Source of the DNA: Candidatus Bathyarchaeota archaeon
Lineage (GTDB): Archaea; Thermoproteota; Bathyarchaeia; Bathyarchaeales; Bathyarchaeaceae
DNA length: 49,145 bases
NCBI GenBank assembly: GCA_020348865.1
Contig: CP070754.1
Coordinates: forward strand, 908,347 to 957,491
Reading direction: 5' to 3'
Under the pieces are notes generated by a model that saw only the letters and a list, made by a program, of their open reading frames with translations, searched no databases and was not told the origin of the DNA. Position numbers and translations under genes: made by a program. Below are positions 39,218 through 48,004 of the stretch, one piece after another. How positions within the stretch are numbered: position 1 is the stretch's first letter; each line of letters opens with the position of its first letter.

Positions 39218-39249
39218 TTCATAGTTTAGTTCTATTGGAGGGCACTGGC

Positions 39250-39462
39250 ATGATGAGGAGTGCTTGCATGTCCATGGGAGAGCCTGCTGCCATTTTTCAG
39301 ATGGTTATGGATACGATGCTTCCTCTATCTATGGGGCCTATTGAGGTGACGTTTCTTGTTGTATTCATCGTATCGATCTTCCTCGGATTGGCTGACTCAA
39401 AACGAGTACGTATGTGTATCAGTCATTTGGTAGGTCAGAGTATTGGACAAGGTAACTTCTGA
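39250..39462 (+). CDS. Small membrane protein, unknown
   Basis: From ATG 39250 the product has 70 residues: a Met-rich start (MMRSACMSMGEP), a moderately hydrophobic helix (IFQMVMDTMLPLSM) and a clear membrane helix (IEVTFLVVFIVSIFLGLA) followed by basic DSKRVRM. GGAGGG at 39237-39242 is a well-placed ribosome binding site, and a palindromic TATA promoter precedes it; these signals make a real gene likely despite the lack of recognisable homology. The frame also opens at TTG 39235, which is less likely. Confidence 0.45.
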   Translation: MMRSACMSMGEPAAIFQMVMDTMLPLSMGPIEVTFLVVFIVSIFLGLADSKRVRMCISHLVGQSIGQGNF

Positions 39463-39640
39463 ACTTTATAGGCGGTTGAGGGAACAAGGCTATTCACATA
39501 ACGCAATCTACCATATCTTGAGATTCTACGAATAATCCATGTGTGCACACATTTTGGCGTACTGACACGAATTTCTTCTATCAGGCGTTTGTGTGTTTGG
39601 TTTTTGTTGGGCATGCGTGTTGTACTGTTTCTAGGTAATC

Positions 39641-39652
39641 CTTAAATACATA
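39641..39652 (+). promoter_or_regulatory. TATA box of the leaderless secreted-protein gene
   Basis: CTTAAATACATA lies so that transcription should begin at about 39671, which is the TTG start codon itself. Confidence 0.5.
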
Positions 39653-39670
39653 TTTTTAATCTATTATTTA

Positions 39671-40156
39671 TTGAGACTCACGATAGAAGGAACGGTTTTG
39701 AACCCGAGAAACGCAGCCTTAACCACAGCGGTCATCGTTACCGGAATCCTAGCCACCTTCGTTATTCTTGACGGAACAGTTATGGGAACGTTGTTAGGAA
39801 GGGTGACTTTGCCGAATTCGGGAAATATCAAGGCTATGGGAGTCGGGGTTTACTGGGACAGTGATTGCAGCGACGTGGTGACTTCTATTGATTGGGGAAC
39901 GGTTGAGCCTGGTTCAACGAATAGTGTGACGGTTTATGTCAAGAATGAGGGAAATGCGGCGGAGACTCTATCGTCAGAAACTGAGAATTGGAGCCCCCCA
40001 GGCACTTCCACGTATATGAGCCTCACATGGGATTACGGAGGCCAGATTATCGATGTAGGCGGGGTGGTTCAGGTGACGTTGAGCTTATCGGTTTCCGAAA
40101 CCATCGATGGCATAACGAACTTCGGCTTCGACATAGTGATAACTGGAAGCGATTAA
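39671..40156 (+). CDS. Exported beta-rich protein, unknown function
   Basis: The 161-residue protein starts at TTG 39671 with no leader, judging by the TATA position. A signal-anchor helix (about residues 14-40, NAALTTAVIVTGILATFVIL) precedes a beta-sandwich-like domain: YWDSDCSDVVTSIDWGTVEPG, cut as a CARDB/adhesin-type repeat with SVTVYVKNEGNAAETLS and VVQVTLSLSVSETIDG. Such domains occur in archaeal surface and pilus-associated proteins. No sortase-like tail is present. The gene stands alone. Confidence 0.65.
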   Translation: MRLTIEGTVLNPRNAALTTAVIVTGILATFVILDGTVMGTLLGRVTLPNSGNIKAMGVGVYWDSDCSDVVTSIDWGTVEPGSTNSVTVYVKNEGNAAETLSSETENWSPPGTSTYMSLTWDYGGQIIDVGGVVQVTLSLSVSETIDGITNFGFDIVITGSD

Positions 40157-40286
40157 GAATTCGAACATTGCCAAGTCGCTTGCACGTAAGTGGTTCATGA
40201 TAGATTGTGGATGCTTCTTGTTTTGTATGCGTGCTCCCACAAGCCATAAAAACTGGGAGTTGAAAATTGATGGATGGTGTCAGTGA

Positions 40287-40817
40287 TTGCTTGAGGGAAG
40301 ACATGTAAACCTAAGGGTCATGGAGAAAGATGATTTGCCCTTAGTTGCGCAATGGACTAACGACCCTGAATTTGGTGGCGAATACGAACCTCTTGAACAG
40401 GTCTCCATCAAAGAAGTGGATAAATGGTTTGATAATCTGCGCTCTGAAGAAGGGTGGTTTATTATAGAGAAGAAAGATGGCAGCAAGATTGGCCACATAT
40501 TCCACTCCCCCCAAGGACCACATTTCCTAATAGGTTACCGATTGCTTCCAGGCGAGAGAAACAAAGGTTATTGCACCGAAGCAGTCAAGATCATTGTAGA
40601 CTACCTATTTCTATCAAAGGATATTGTGCGTATTCAGGCTGAAACCAATCCGAGAAACATAGCATCACAAAGGGTTATGGAGAAAGTAGGATTTAAAAAG
40701 GAAGGTACGATTCGCAAGTCCATTTTTGTCAGAGGAAAATGGGAAGATGGCTTTCTATACAGCATTCTCAGGATGGAGTGGAAAGAGCCCAAAATACTGA
40801 CAAAGACATCCTCATAG
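40287..40817 (+). CDS. GNAT acetyltransferase (RimJ/RimL-like)
   Basis: The 176-residue protein begins at TTG 40287 (LEGRHVNLRVMEKDDLPLV), the usual start of RimJ/RimL-type GNATs. Acetyl-CoA-binding motif A is IGYRLLPGERNKGYCTEAVK (R/Q-x-x-G-x-G/A form GERNKGYCTEA). Motif B is IRIQAE-like VRIQAETNPRNIASQRVMEK with KVGFKKEGTIR. It transfers acetyl groups to N-termini, lysines or small amines; the acceptor is unknown. The gene is monocistronic and convergent with the YyaL gene. Confidence 0.9.
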   Translation: MLEGRHVNLRVMEKDDLPLVAQWTNDPEFGGEYEPLEQVSIKEVDKWFDNLRSEEGWFIIEKKDGSKIGHIFHSPQGPHFLIGYRLLPGERNKGYCTEAVKIIVDYLFLSKDIVRIQAETNPRNIASQRVMEKVGFKKEGTIRKSIFVRGKWEDGFLYSILRMEWKEPKILTKTSS

Positions 40818-40904
40818 AATTAGAGCTACAGCATGCAATGTTGGATAATATTCCAACCAAATTATCAGCGGGGATATATTTGAACCCGTCTACTCACTTG
40901 TCCA

Positions 40905-42995
40905 TTACATACGATTAGCGTCTGCAATTACTTTCAACACTTCTTCTATTTCAGTCATTGGTTTGTTGCAGACGAAGTTTCTGCAGATGTAGGCCGTTGT
41001 CTTGTTGTTTATCATTTTCATGTCCTTCGTGAAAACTGCAATATTCTCGAGGTTCTTCTGTTCTGCGATCTTGAGCAACATTACTTTGTTTGGGACAAAC
41101 CTCTTCCTTATTGCATGCAGCATGTTTTTTGTTTCTTTGGAATCCGGATTGCCTACTATCGCAATCTCGTTTGCTGGTCCTATGAAGAAGTCTAACGCTG
41201 TCAAGAACATTGTGTTATGGGATGGAGTGCCCTCTTCGTGGGTGGAAAAAGCCTTTGCCAATATTGCGGCTTTTTCTTCGTAATGGGTCTTTCCTGTCAT
41301 ACGTGAAAGTCTGATGAGATTTAGGAATGCAACGGAGTTGCCTGAAGGGAGGGCCCCGTCGCGAGGTTCTTTGTGACGGATTAGAAGTTTCTCGCTGTCA
41401 TCTGCTTTGAAGAAGAAGCCTCCGTTTTCTTTGTCCCAGAAGTGCTCCATCATGTCATCTTGAAGTCTCAATGCTTCTTTTAGATACCTCGTATCGAAGG
41501 TGGCTTCATAAAGCTCAATCAAACCCCAGATTAGAAACGCGTAGTCATCGAGGTTGCCATCTATGGTTGCTTCGCCATCTCTGAACCTGTGAATGAGCCT
41601 TCCATCAGCTTTCTGCAGTTTCTCGAGAATGAACCCCGCCGCGTTCTCTGCAGCCTCTGAAAGTCTTGTCGCATTGAACACTTGTGCACCTTTCGCGAGT
41701 GCAGCTATCATTAGTCCGTTCCAGTCGGTGAGGATTTTGTCGTCCTTTAAGGGGTGGACCCTCTCTTCCCTGGCTTCAAAGAGCTTCTGTCTCGCACTTG
41801 TCAAAACACTGGCCAATTCTTCAGGCCTTAGGCTCAAGTCTGTGGATAGTTCGAGCAAAGGTTCTTTCAAGTGTAGTATGTTTCTTCCTGTTTTACCTCT
41901 TTGAACCTCGTCGTAGTAGTTGCCTTCTCTTGAGATGTTGAACGCATTGATGATGAAGTCAGCATTCTCTCCTAGTGGAGTCTTGATTTCTTCCTCAGTC
42001 CACATGTAGAATCTGCCTTCCTGACCTTCGCTGTCGGCGTCCTCAGCTGAAAAGAATCCACCTTTCGGATTTGTCATGTCTCTTAGAACGTATTCGAATA
42101 TCTCTTCAGCCGTCTTTCGATACTCCTCTTTTCCTGTAGCTTGATAGGCCTCCGTGTAAGCGATAGAAATCATTGCTTGGTCGTATAGCATCTTCTCGAA
42201 ATGTGGGACAAGCCATCTTGAGTCAGTAGAGTATCTGTGAAAACCAAAGCCCACTTGATCAAAGATTCCACCCAGCCGCATCTTCTGCAGGGTTTTTTCA
42301 ACCATCTCCAGCGCTTGCTGCATGCCTTTTCTCTTCCAATATCTGAGGAGAAACAAGAGATTATGAGGGGACGGGAACTTGGGGGTAGTGCCAAATCCAG
42401 CATTGTTTTGGTCGAAGCCATCTAGCAATCTGATGTAGGCTTCGTCAAAGACTATCTCGGTCAGTTCTTCTTCTCGCTGCTTTGCTTGCACATACTCAAT
42501 CAGATATTCTGTTGCGCTCTCAGCTGCTGAGATAAGCTTGCTCTTATCGCTTTCCCATGATTTCGCAACGTTTCTAAGCAAATCAACAAGACCTAGTATT
42601 CCAGCTTGACCTCTTTTTGGCAAGTATGTTGCTACGAAGAAAGGCTGTTTTTTAGGTGTCATTACTATTGTAAGAGGCCAGCCACCGCTACCGGTCATCA
42701 ACACACAGGTTTTCATGTAGATTTTGTCGATGTCAGGCCGTTCTTCTCGGTCAACCTTTATTGACACAAAATTCCTGTTCAGGATCTCTGCAACTTCCTT
42801 ATCTTCAAAAGACTCTCTTTCCATTACGTGGCACCAATGGCAGGTAGAGTAGCCTATTGATAGGAAAACTGGCTTGTCCTCCTTCTCTGCCTTCATGAAA
42901 GCTTCTTCACTCCAAGGATACCAGTCTACAGGGTTTTGAGCATGCTGCAACAGGTACGGGCTTTTCTCTTTTGCAAGCCGATTCGGCTTTGTCAT
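40905..42995 (-). CDS. Thioredoxin-domain/glycosidase-like protein YyaL (DUF255)
   Basis: The 696-residue protein starts with [20 protein letters not shown] and WYPWSEEAF, then the thioredoxin-like CHWCHVM (CxxC) in [18 protein letters not shown]; this is the SSP411/YyaL signature. An alpha/alpha toroid region resembling N-acylglucosamine epimerases follows ([52 protein letters not shown]). The family is widespread and its biochemical role is unsettled. A possible link to redox or sugar metabolism is inferred from folds only. The ATG is followed by MTKPNRLA. Confidence 0.95.
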   Translation of the reverse strand: MTKPNRLAKEKSPYLLQHAQNPVDWYPWSEEAFMKAEKEDKPVFLSIGYSTCHWCHVMERESFEDKEVAEILNRNFVSIKVDREERPDIDKIYMKTCVLMTGSGGWPLTIVMTPKKQPFFVATYLPKRGQAGILGLVDLLRNVAKSWESDKSKLISAAESATEYLIEYVQAKQREEELTEIVFDEAYIRLLDGFDQNNAGFGTTPKFPSPHNLLFLLRYWKRKGMQQALEMVEKTLQKMRLGGIFDQVGFGFHRYSTDSRWLVPHFEKMLYDQAMISIAYTEAYQATGKEEYRKTAEEIFEYVLRDMTNPKGGFFSAEDADSEGQEGRFYMWTEEEIKTPLGENADFIINAFNISREGNYYDEVQRGKTGRNILHLKEPLLELSTDLSLRPEELASVLTSARQKLFEAREERVHPLKDDKILTDWNGLMIAALAKGAQVFNATRLSEAAENAAGFILEKLQKADGRLIHRFRDGEATIDGNLDDYAFLIWGLIELYEATFDTRYLKEALRLQDDMMEHFWDKENGGFFFKADDSEKLLIRHKEPRDGALPSGNSVAFLNLIRLSRMTGKTHYEEKAAILAKAFSTHEEGTPSHNTMFLTALDFFIGPANEIAIVGNPDSKETKNMLHAIRKRFVPNKVMLLKIAEQKNLENIAVFTKDMKMINNKTTAYICRNFVCNKPMTEIEEVLKVIADANRM

Positions 42996-43074
42996 AGTAT
43001 CCCACCGTAGTAGCTACCGGATGTGCATGCTGACCACAATTCGCTTCTTACCCATTGAGCAGTCCAATCCTTGG

Positions 43075-43737
43075 CTAACAGAGCGTGTGCGTGTGTGCCA
43101 GCAAGCCATGTTTCTCAATTAGAACGCTTATTATCTCTTCGGCGAAAGCGTCGACATCCTGGGGTCCAAAAGCTGTGATTATGTTTTTATCTCTTGTCAC
43201 GCTTTGGCTTGTGTCAACCGTAGCTCCACTATTTATAAGGTCAATTATCATGTCTGGGTCGTTGAAGCATGTTACATCAGTTACGTTTAATAGGTTAGCT
43301 GCTGCTAGAACCCATGGGCCGTGGCATATGGCTGCGATTACCTTTCCTTCGTTGTGTGCTTGAGTTAAGATGTCGAAGACTTTCTGCTTGTCTGGATGGC
43401 TAATGATATTTTCTGGACCGCTTCCTCCTGGGATGAAAACTACGTCATAGAGTGAGACGCCAACTTCGTCAAATGTAATGTCAGGTTTATAGCCCCTAAA
43501 GTCAGGAAAACTTCCTGAAATCTCATTTGCAGTGAAACTTGCGGTCGTCATTTTGATCCCTTCTCTCGCCAAGGTGCTATTGAACCCGTGCAATTCCATG
43601 TAGTCGAAGCCGTCAGCTAATATAGCTAAGACTTCAAAATCCTCAGCTTTCAGTTCGTTTTGAGCAAGGAAATAGATCTCTGTAGCAATCGCTGCGACGA
43701 GGATGAGCAGGCAAATCGAAACGTATAGCTTCTTCAA
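43075..43737 (-). CDS. Exported DJ-1/PfpI-family protein
   Basis: The 220-residue protein has an N-terminal signal or anchor helix (residues 4-25, LYVSICLLILVAAIATEIYF). A DJ-1/PfpI domain follows: VLAILADGFDYMEL, VVFIPGGSGPENI and the nucleophile elbow AAICHGPWVLA with Cys138 and His139. Family members act as glyoxalases, deglycases, chaperones or proteases. Most are cytosolic, so an extracytoplasmic copy is unusual. The C-terminus LLAHTHTLC is short and ends in Cys. It lies 80 nt downstream of the YyaL gene's start region, on the same strand and upstream of yyaL. Confidence 0.9.
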   Translation of the reverse strand: MKKLYVSICLLILVAAIATEIYFLAQNELKAEDFEVLAILADGFDYMELHGFNSTLAREGIKMTTASFTANEISGSFPDFRGYKPDITFDEVGVSLYDVVFIPGGSGPENIISHPDKQKVFDILTQAHNEGKVIAAICHGPWVLAAANLLNVTDVTCFNDPDMIIDLINSGATVDTSQSVTRDKNIITAFGPQDVDAFAEEIISVLIEKHGLLAHTHTLC

Positions 43738-43826
43738 GACACCCTTCTCTCTATACTAGAAGGAAAACTTGCTGCGATATTTTACTTTATCTGCATGTAG
43801 GCACTATCCAAGAGTATCCTTGAAGT

Positions 43827-44273
43827 TCAAACCCCTTTAATTGTCACGTAGATCAGGGCTAGGGTGGCTGTCAAAACTACATCCCAGACAAACATTTCCT
43901 TCAACGCTCTGGGATAGAGGTTGAGATCGACCTTCTTGGCTGAAAAAGGGTATAGCGGTCGGCAGGGTCTTGTCAGAAAGTCAACGACGAAATGGCTTAG
44001 TCCACAGCTGATGGTCAGTATTAACAGGTGAGGATAGACAAAGCTTACAGCTAGGGAGCCAAGCAGGACGAAAACTAGACCTAAGAGCTCGTGCAGTAGT
44101 GAACGCGATTCTACTCCAAACCTTCTAGTTCTTAGCGCTTTTTCTAGATATGGGATATGGTCAAAGTCGGGGAAGATTGAAAACAGGACGCCGATTAATG
44201 CGTTTGGGAAAGGGCCAATTCCTAGAAGCTTAGCTAGCAGCAAGCCTAGCAAAGCGTGAAAAATTATGTTCAT
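43827..44273 (-). CDS. YdjM/DUF457-like membrane-bound metal-dependent hydrolase
   Basis: The 148-residue protein has about four membrane helices and conserved polar motifs: IFHALLGLLLAKL at the start, FSIFPDFDHIPYLEKA, SLLHELLGLVFVL and CGLSHFVVDFLTRPCRP followed by LYPFSAKKVDL. The His and Asp residues in these motifs match the metal-binding pattern of YdjM-type proteins, which resemble phospholipase C-like metal hydrolases. Its substrate is unknown. It lies 29 nt downstream of the phosphodiesterase gene on the same strand, so the two may be co-transcribed. Confidence 0.85.
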   Translation of the reverse strand: MNIIFHALLGLLLAKLLGIGPFPNALIGVLFSIFPDFDHIPYLEKALRTRRFGVESRSLLHELLGLVFVLLGSLAVSFVYPHLLILTISCGLSHFVVDFLTRPCRPLYPFSAKKVDLNLYPRALKEMFVWDVVLTATLALIYVTIKGV

Positions 44274-44302
44274 CGTTCACTCCGTTGTGTACTCAGATTC
44301 TG

Positions 44303-45808
44303 TTATGCGAGAAGTATGTCTAGGGCGTCTAGTGTACGTAGGGGTTGATTAGGCTTTATCTCATACCTGGAGTTGGCAATTAGGAGGGGAACTCTCATTT
44401 CTGCCGCGTGAAGACCGCCGTGTGTTCCTCGATGGGGTGGTAGCTCTAGCATAAGGTCCCAGCCCATTCGAGAGTTGATGATTAGGTCTCCGGAACGCGC
44501 GCTCTCAAAGATCTGTGAGACTTGAACCGGCACATCTGGGAATTGCGCTTCACTTGTGGCGGTAAGCCACTCCTTATCGTTCAACCATTCTCTGTAAGCG
44601 ATTTTTCCATCTTTGACAATAGAGTCGTAGCCCAGAGGATCTTTTCCTTCAATGACATCGTACAAGTATTCATTTCGCCCCTTTTTTCTTATGATTCCGT
44701 GTCCGTCGCAAGAGTATACGTGGGAGGTAGTCTTGTTTTCAGCTACAAAGACATGTTGCACCGGTAGTAGGTGGCTAATTAGATCTATGATGTTTACACG
44801 TCCTTTTCGAATCTTGTAGTTTTCAAGAGTTTCCAACTTCGGTTTGCGTCGCCAATTATGCTTTATGTATTGGAGTGGGAAGGCTTTCTCTTCTGCACCT
44901 TCCGCAGCCAAGTAGATGTGAGCCATTCCATTGCCGCTTATGGCGACTGTGGCGTCAAACTCACCCAGCCCTTGGAGGAACGTCACTGGAAAGCTGCGAA
45001 CATCCAAACCAACTGTGCTTAGGAATTTTGCGAGGTCGAAGTGCAGGTTAGTGGGACGAAGCCCATGATCTGAACCGATCACAATTGAGGTTTCGTCGTA
45101 GAGTTTCAAGTCAATGAGAGTCTTGGCTATGTGGCCGATTTGTTTGTCTACGTTCTGGAGGGCGTGTCGTACATTTTTGGAGAGAGGGCCGTGCTCGTGG
45201 CTGGCTTCATCGACGCCAGGCATGTAGACGGCGGAGAAGGCAGGTGGCTCAGATGGTAGTTTCATCCACTTCACTAGTGCGGAGCACCTGTAAACCATTT
45301 CGAATGTGCGTGCTGCAAGGGTGTCTACGTGTTCCCAAGTGAAAAGCCCGATGGGTCCGAAGACTTTGGCCATGACATTAGCTAGAGGAGGGTACACGAA
45401 TTTTGCCCCACGAGTGATTGGCTCAAAGATAGAAGCTGTGGTGAGGTCTTTCAGCTTTTCAAAGATGGTTTTTATCTTTCCATTCATGTCGCTGTTCATA
45501 GCGAAGGCTTCTGGGCCTACGTAGTCACGTTCGAATTGAAGCCAGGCTAGAGGTCCATAATTCTGGTAGCTATTCTTTCTTCTGTCAAACCATCGGATGC
45601 CCGGTATGTTGAGGGGTCCAGGAAATGCTCCAGTTAGAAACGGAGCGTGAGCTGGTCCAGTTGTAGACGGGAAAACGGTCAAAGCGTTTCTTACAGCTAC
45701 GCCTCTTTCTGCCACGTGCTTTTGTATGTTTGGCAAAAGCCCCTGACTCAACATTTCATAGAAGACGTCTGCTCTAGCGCCATCAACAAGGATAAATACG
45801 GATGGCAA
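44303..45808 (-). CDS. Alkaline phosphatase-superfamily phosphodiesterase (NPP type)
   Basis: The 501-residue protein has the type I phosphodiesterase/nucleotide pyrophosphatase pattern: FILVDGARADVFYEML, the nucleophile Thr in TVFPSTTGPAHAPFLTG, VDEASHEHGPLSKNV, IGSDHGLRPTNLH and HRGTHGGLHAAEMRVPL. These supply the Asp and His ligands of two zinc ions. It should hydrolyse phosphodiester or phosphomonoester bonds of nucleotides, lipids or GPI-like headgroups. No signal peptide is seen, so it is probably cytoplasmic. ATG 45808 is preceded by a TATA-like TAAATATT about 25-30 nt upstream on the minus strand. Confidence 0.92.
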   Translation of the reverse strand: MPSVFILVDGARADVFYEMLSQGLLPNIQKHVAERGVAVRNALTVFPSTTGPAHAPFLTGAFPGPLNIPGIRWFDRRKNSYQNYGPLAWLQFERDYVGPEAFAMNSDMNGKIKTIFEKLKDLTTASIFEPITRGAKFVYPPLANVMAKVFGPIGLFTWEHVDTLAARTFEMVYRCSALVKWMKLPSEPPAFSAVYMPGVDEASHEHGPLSKNVRHALQNVDKQIGHIAKTLIDLKLYDETSIVIGSDHGLRPTNLHFDLAKFLSTVGLDVRSFPVTFLQGLGEFDATVAISGNGMAHIYLAAEGAEEKAFPLQYIKHNWRRKPKLETLENYKIRKGRVNIIDLISHLLPVQHVFVAENKTTSHVYSCDGHGIIRKKGRNEYLYDVIEGKDPLGYDSIVKDGKIAYREWLNDKEWLTATSEAQFPDVPVQVSQIFESARSGDLIINSRMGWDLMLELPPHRGTHGGLHAAEMRVPLLIANSRYEIKPNQPLRTLDALDILLA

Positions 45809-46089
45809 TTGCTCTCACGTTGCTATACAATATTTATCCAGCAACTTAACATTTTGCATGTATTGTAAAGATTTTCTTTTATTATTGTATATCTATCATG
45901 GATGCGTGCATTTAATCAACATTGACGTGACAACGCTTTCGACGTTGTTGTTGATTGTGATTCAGGTTTTCTGTAAAAGGGGCTTCAGAGGTTGTTCAGA
46001 GGATAATCTAATGTTGAACCCTCTTGAAGCAACATATCGGTAAATGTATGTTTCCTCTAGATTTTTGTTCTAGTCTCATGTTTCTTACG
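45809..46089. other. AT-rich intergenic region
   Basis: This is the upstream part of a gap of about 480 bp; the rest is the promoter and leader of the secreted toroid gene. It contains the phosphodiesterase promoter at its left end. A 61-codon plus frame from about 45858 (MYCKDFLLLLYI) has no promoter or ribosome binding site that I can defend. Confidence 0.4.
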
Positions 46090-46098
46090 TTTTAAATA
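46090..46098 (+). promoter_or_regulatory. TATA box of the secreted toroid gene
   Basis: TTTTAAATA preceded by CTTACG lies about 195 nt before ATG 46291. Transcription from here would give an unusually long leader of about 170 nt. Confidence 0.5.
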
Positions 46099-46129
46099 GC
46101 CTGTGTGCAGACAACTGCGGTTTGGTTGA

Positions 46130-46290
46130 CGCGAAGCGCTGTGCTATGAAGAGGAGCTCTTGCGATTAAAACTGATGGCTGTGACTCAGAGCACGGTAGA
46201 TGAGCGAGCGTCCGGGGGACTAAACTTGGGAGCCCCCGTTAAAGGGTGAACAGCCCGATGATAGCCCACAGAGAAAAAGGAGGAATACAT
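46130..46290 (+). promoter_or_regulatory. Structured leader RNA candidate
   Basis: The leader has several stable pairings: CGC-GAA-GCG near 46130-46138, AAGAG-GAG-CTCTT (46149-46161), an outer stem GGCTGT (46177-46182) with ACAGCC (46250-46255), and inside it CGGGGG (46213-46218) with CCCCCG (46233-46238) around a 14-nt loop. The outer stem ends 23 nt before a strong Shine-Dalgarno GGAGG (46279-46283). It is GC-rich against AT-rich flanks. It matches none of the riboswitch consensus motifs I know (TPP, fluoride, cobalamin), so it may be a new cis-regulatory RNA or a separate ncRNA. Confidence 0.5.
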
Positions 46291-47925
46291 ATGGATTTGA
46301 GTATTAAGGATGTATTGAAGGGCGTCACAACGATTCTGCTTGTGGCGATTATGACCTCGTCAATGATTATCATGTTCATTGCTCCAGCGAGTGCTGCGAC
46401 AGAAGATGAAATAGAGGGATCGATTCTGAATGGGTTGGCTTGGTTGTCTAGCCAGCAGCATGAAGATGGTTATTGGGCGTATGACCCGGATTGGCCAGCT
46501 CCTAATACTGATGTTGCCACCACAGGGCTAGTCATTTTGAAGTTTGTTGAGCGAGCAAAGGAGTTAGGATTAGATCCGTTTGACAATGATCCAGATAGCC
46601 CAACCTACTATGAATACGCCGACAATGTAACGGCTGGCTACGACTACATTTTTACCCATGCATTTAGTGATGTGAACGGCGTGCACTTTGGGTTGTGGAG
46701 CGACACCTACACCACGGGGATTTCGATGATGGCTGTAGCCGCGAGCAATGCCCCAGGTCGAGTAATTACTACCGGAGCACTTTCAGGATGGACGTATCAG
46801 GCAGCCCTGCAAGGAATGATGGATTGGATGGAGTATGCTCAAAACGATGATGACGATGTCTTCCCCTGTGATGTAGGAGGTTGGGGCTACGGTGCAAACC
46901 AAGATGGTTGGTCAGATCAGTCAAATACGGGTTACGCAACACTAGGTTTAGGATTCGCAGCAGCTCCAGCTCCTATTGGTTTTGGCCTTACAATTCCTGG
47001 AGATGTGCTGACCAAACTGAGTACTTACGTAGACAATGTTCAAGATCCCATGGATGGAGACAGTTATGATGGTGGTTCATGGTACGAACCATGTACTCCA
47101 CACTTATGGGTGAATATCTTGAAGACGGGGAATCTTCTCTATGAGATGGCATTGGTGGGCGATGATGTGACTGACGCAAGGGTGCAGAATGCAATCAACT
47201 ACGTAGAAGATCACTGGACGGACACTGGACAGCAACCTGAATTTACAGCTACGAGTTTAGGATGGATGGACTCGTATCAAGCGATGTTCACGATGATGAA
47301 GGGATTCGAAGCGTTTGGCATTGACACTATAAGCGTTGGAGGCTTTGATATTGACTGGTTTGACGAAGTGTCAACTGTTATCGTTACCAATCAACATGCA
47401 GATGGATATTTTGAGTATCTCAACACCTCCATAACTGAAGGAGAACAATCAGTGAACCTTCGAACAGCCTGGGCTCTGCTCACACTTGAGAGGGTTGTGC
47501 CAACGGTGACCATACCCGTCAATGTTGACGTCAAACCTGCTTCTTGGCCGAACCCATTCAGGCTGAAGAGCAAGGGAGTGTTGCCTGTTGCTGTCTGCGG
47601 AACTGAAGACTTTGATGTTACGACAATCGACCCTGCGACCATTCAACTAACTTTGGAAGGAGTTGAAGAGGGAGTATCGCCTCTCCGCTGGAGTTACGAA
47701 GATGTCGCGACTCCATATATGGGTGAACCCTGCGGTGGCCACGCGTTAGCAGGCGACGGCTACTTGGACCTATCACTGAAATTTGACAGACAAGAACTGA
47801 AGGAGATCCTAGGTCTCGATGCATTCGAAGGCGACACGATTCCACTAATCCTCACAGGCAACCTGATGGAAGAGTTTGGCGGTACGCCGATTCAAGGCCA
47901 AGACTGCATGTGGATTCTAGAGTAA
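46291..47925 (+). CDS. Secreted squalene-cyclase-like toroid protein with C-terminal beta domain
   Basis: ATG 46291 follows GGAGG by 7 nt; the longer frame from GTG 46246 lies in the structured leader and is rejected. A signal peptide (VTTILLVAIMTSSMIIMFI, then APASAATEDE) targets export. Residues about 40-420 contain prenyltransferase/squalene-cyclase-type alpha-toroid repeats (GLAWLSSQQHEDGYWAYDP, DVATTGLVILKFVERA, YATLGLGFAAAP). The last 135 residues form a domain with NVDVKPASWPNPFRLKSKGV, LPVAVCGTEDFDVTTIDPAT and DGYLDLSLKFDRQEL, found in secreted archaeal proteins. The lack of a recognisable DxDD-type acid motif argues against cyclase activity; a surface binding role is more likely. Confidence 0.85.
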   Translation: MDLSIKDVLKGVTTILLVAIMTSSMIIMFIAPASAATEDEIEGSILNGLAWLSSQQHEDGYWAYDPDWPAPNTDVATTGLVILKFVERAKELGLDPFDNDPDSPTYYEYADNVTAGYDYIFTHAFSDVNGVHFGLWSDTYTTGISMMAVAASNAPGRVITTGALSGWTYQAALQGMMDWMEYAQNDDDDVFPCDVGGWGYGANQDGWSDQSNTGYATLGLGFAAAPAPIGFGLTIPGDVLTKLSTYVDNVQDPMDGDSYDGGSWYEPCTPHLWVNILKTGNLLYEMALVGDDVTDARVQNAINYVEDHWTDTGQQPEFTATSLGWMDSYQAMFTMMKGFEAFGIDTISVGGFDIDWFDEVSTVIVTNQHADGYFEYLNTSITEGEQSVNLRTAWALLTLERVVPTVTIPVNVDVKPASWPNPFRLKSKGVLPVAVCGTEDFDVTTIDPATIQLTLEGVEEGVSPLRWSYEDVATPYMGEPCGGHALAGDGYLDLSLKFDRQELKEILGLDAFEGDTIPLILTGNLMEEFGGTPIQGQDCMWILE

Positions 47926-47961
47926 GGAACAGAAAACAACTCCACACCTATCTCTCCTCCG

Positions 47962-47969
47962 TTTTTTTT
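47962..47969 (+). terminator. T-run terminator of the secreted toroid gene
   Basis: Eight consecutive T begin 37 nt after the stop codon, after a pyrimidine-rich stretch (CTCTCCTCC). Confidence 0.5.
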
Positions 47970-48004
47970 CTTTCATATTTGTTTGTGAATGCATGTGCAA
48001 AAGG

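Noticed and set aside
45858..46043. 61-codon plus-strand frame in the gap before the structured leader
   Set aside because: AT-rich DNA encodes hydrophobic residues by chance; there is no ribosome binding site or motif.
46246..46290. GTG 46246 as the start of the secreted toroid protein
   Set aside because: It lies within the structured leader and would put 15 residues before the signal peptide; ATG 46291 has an ideal Shine-Dalgarno.
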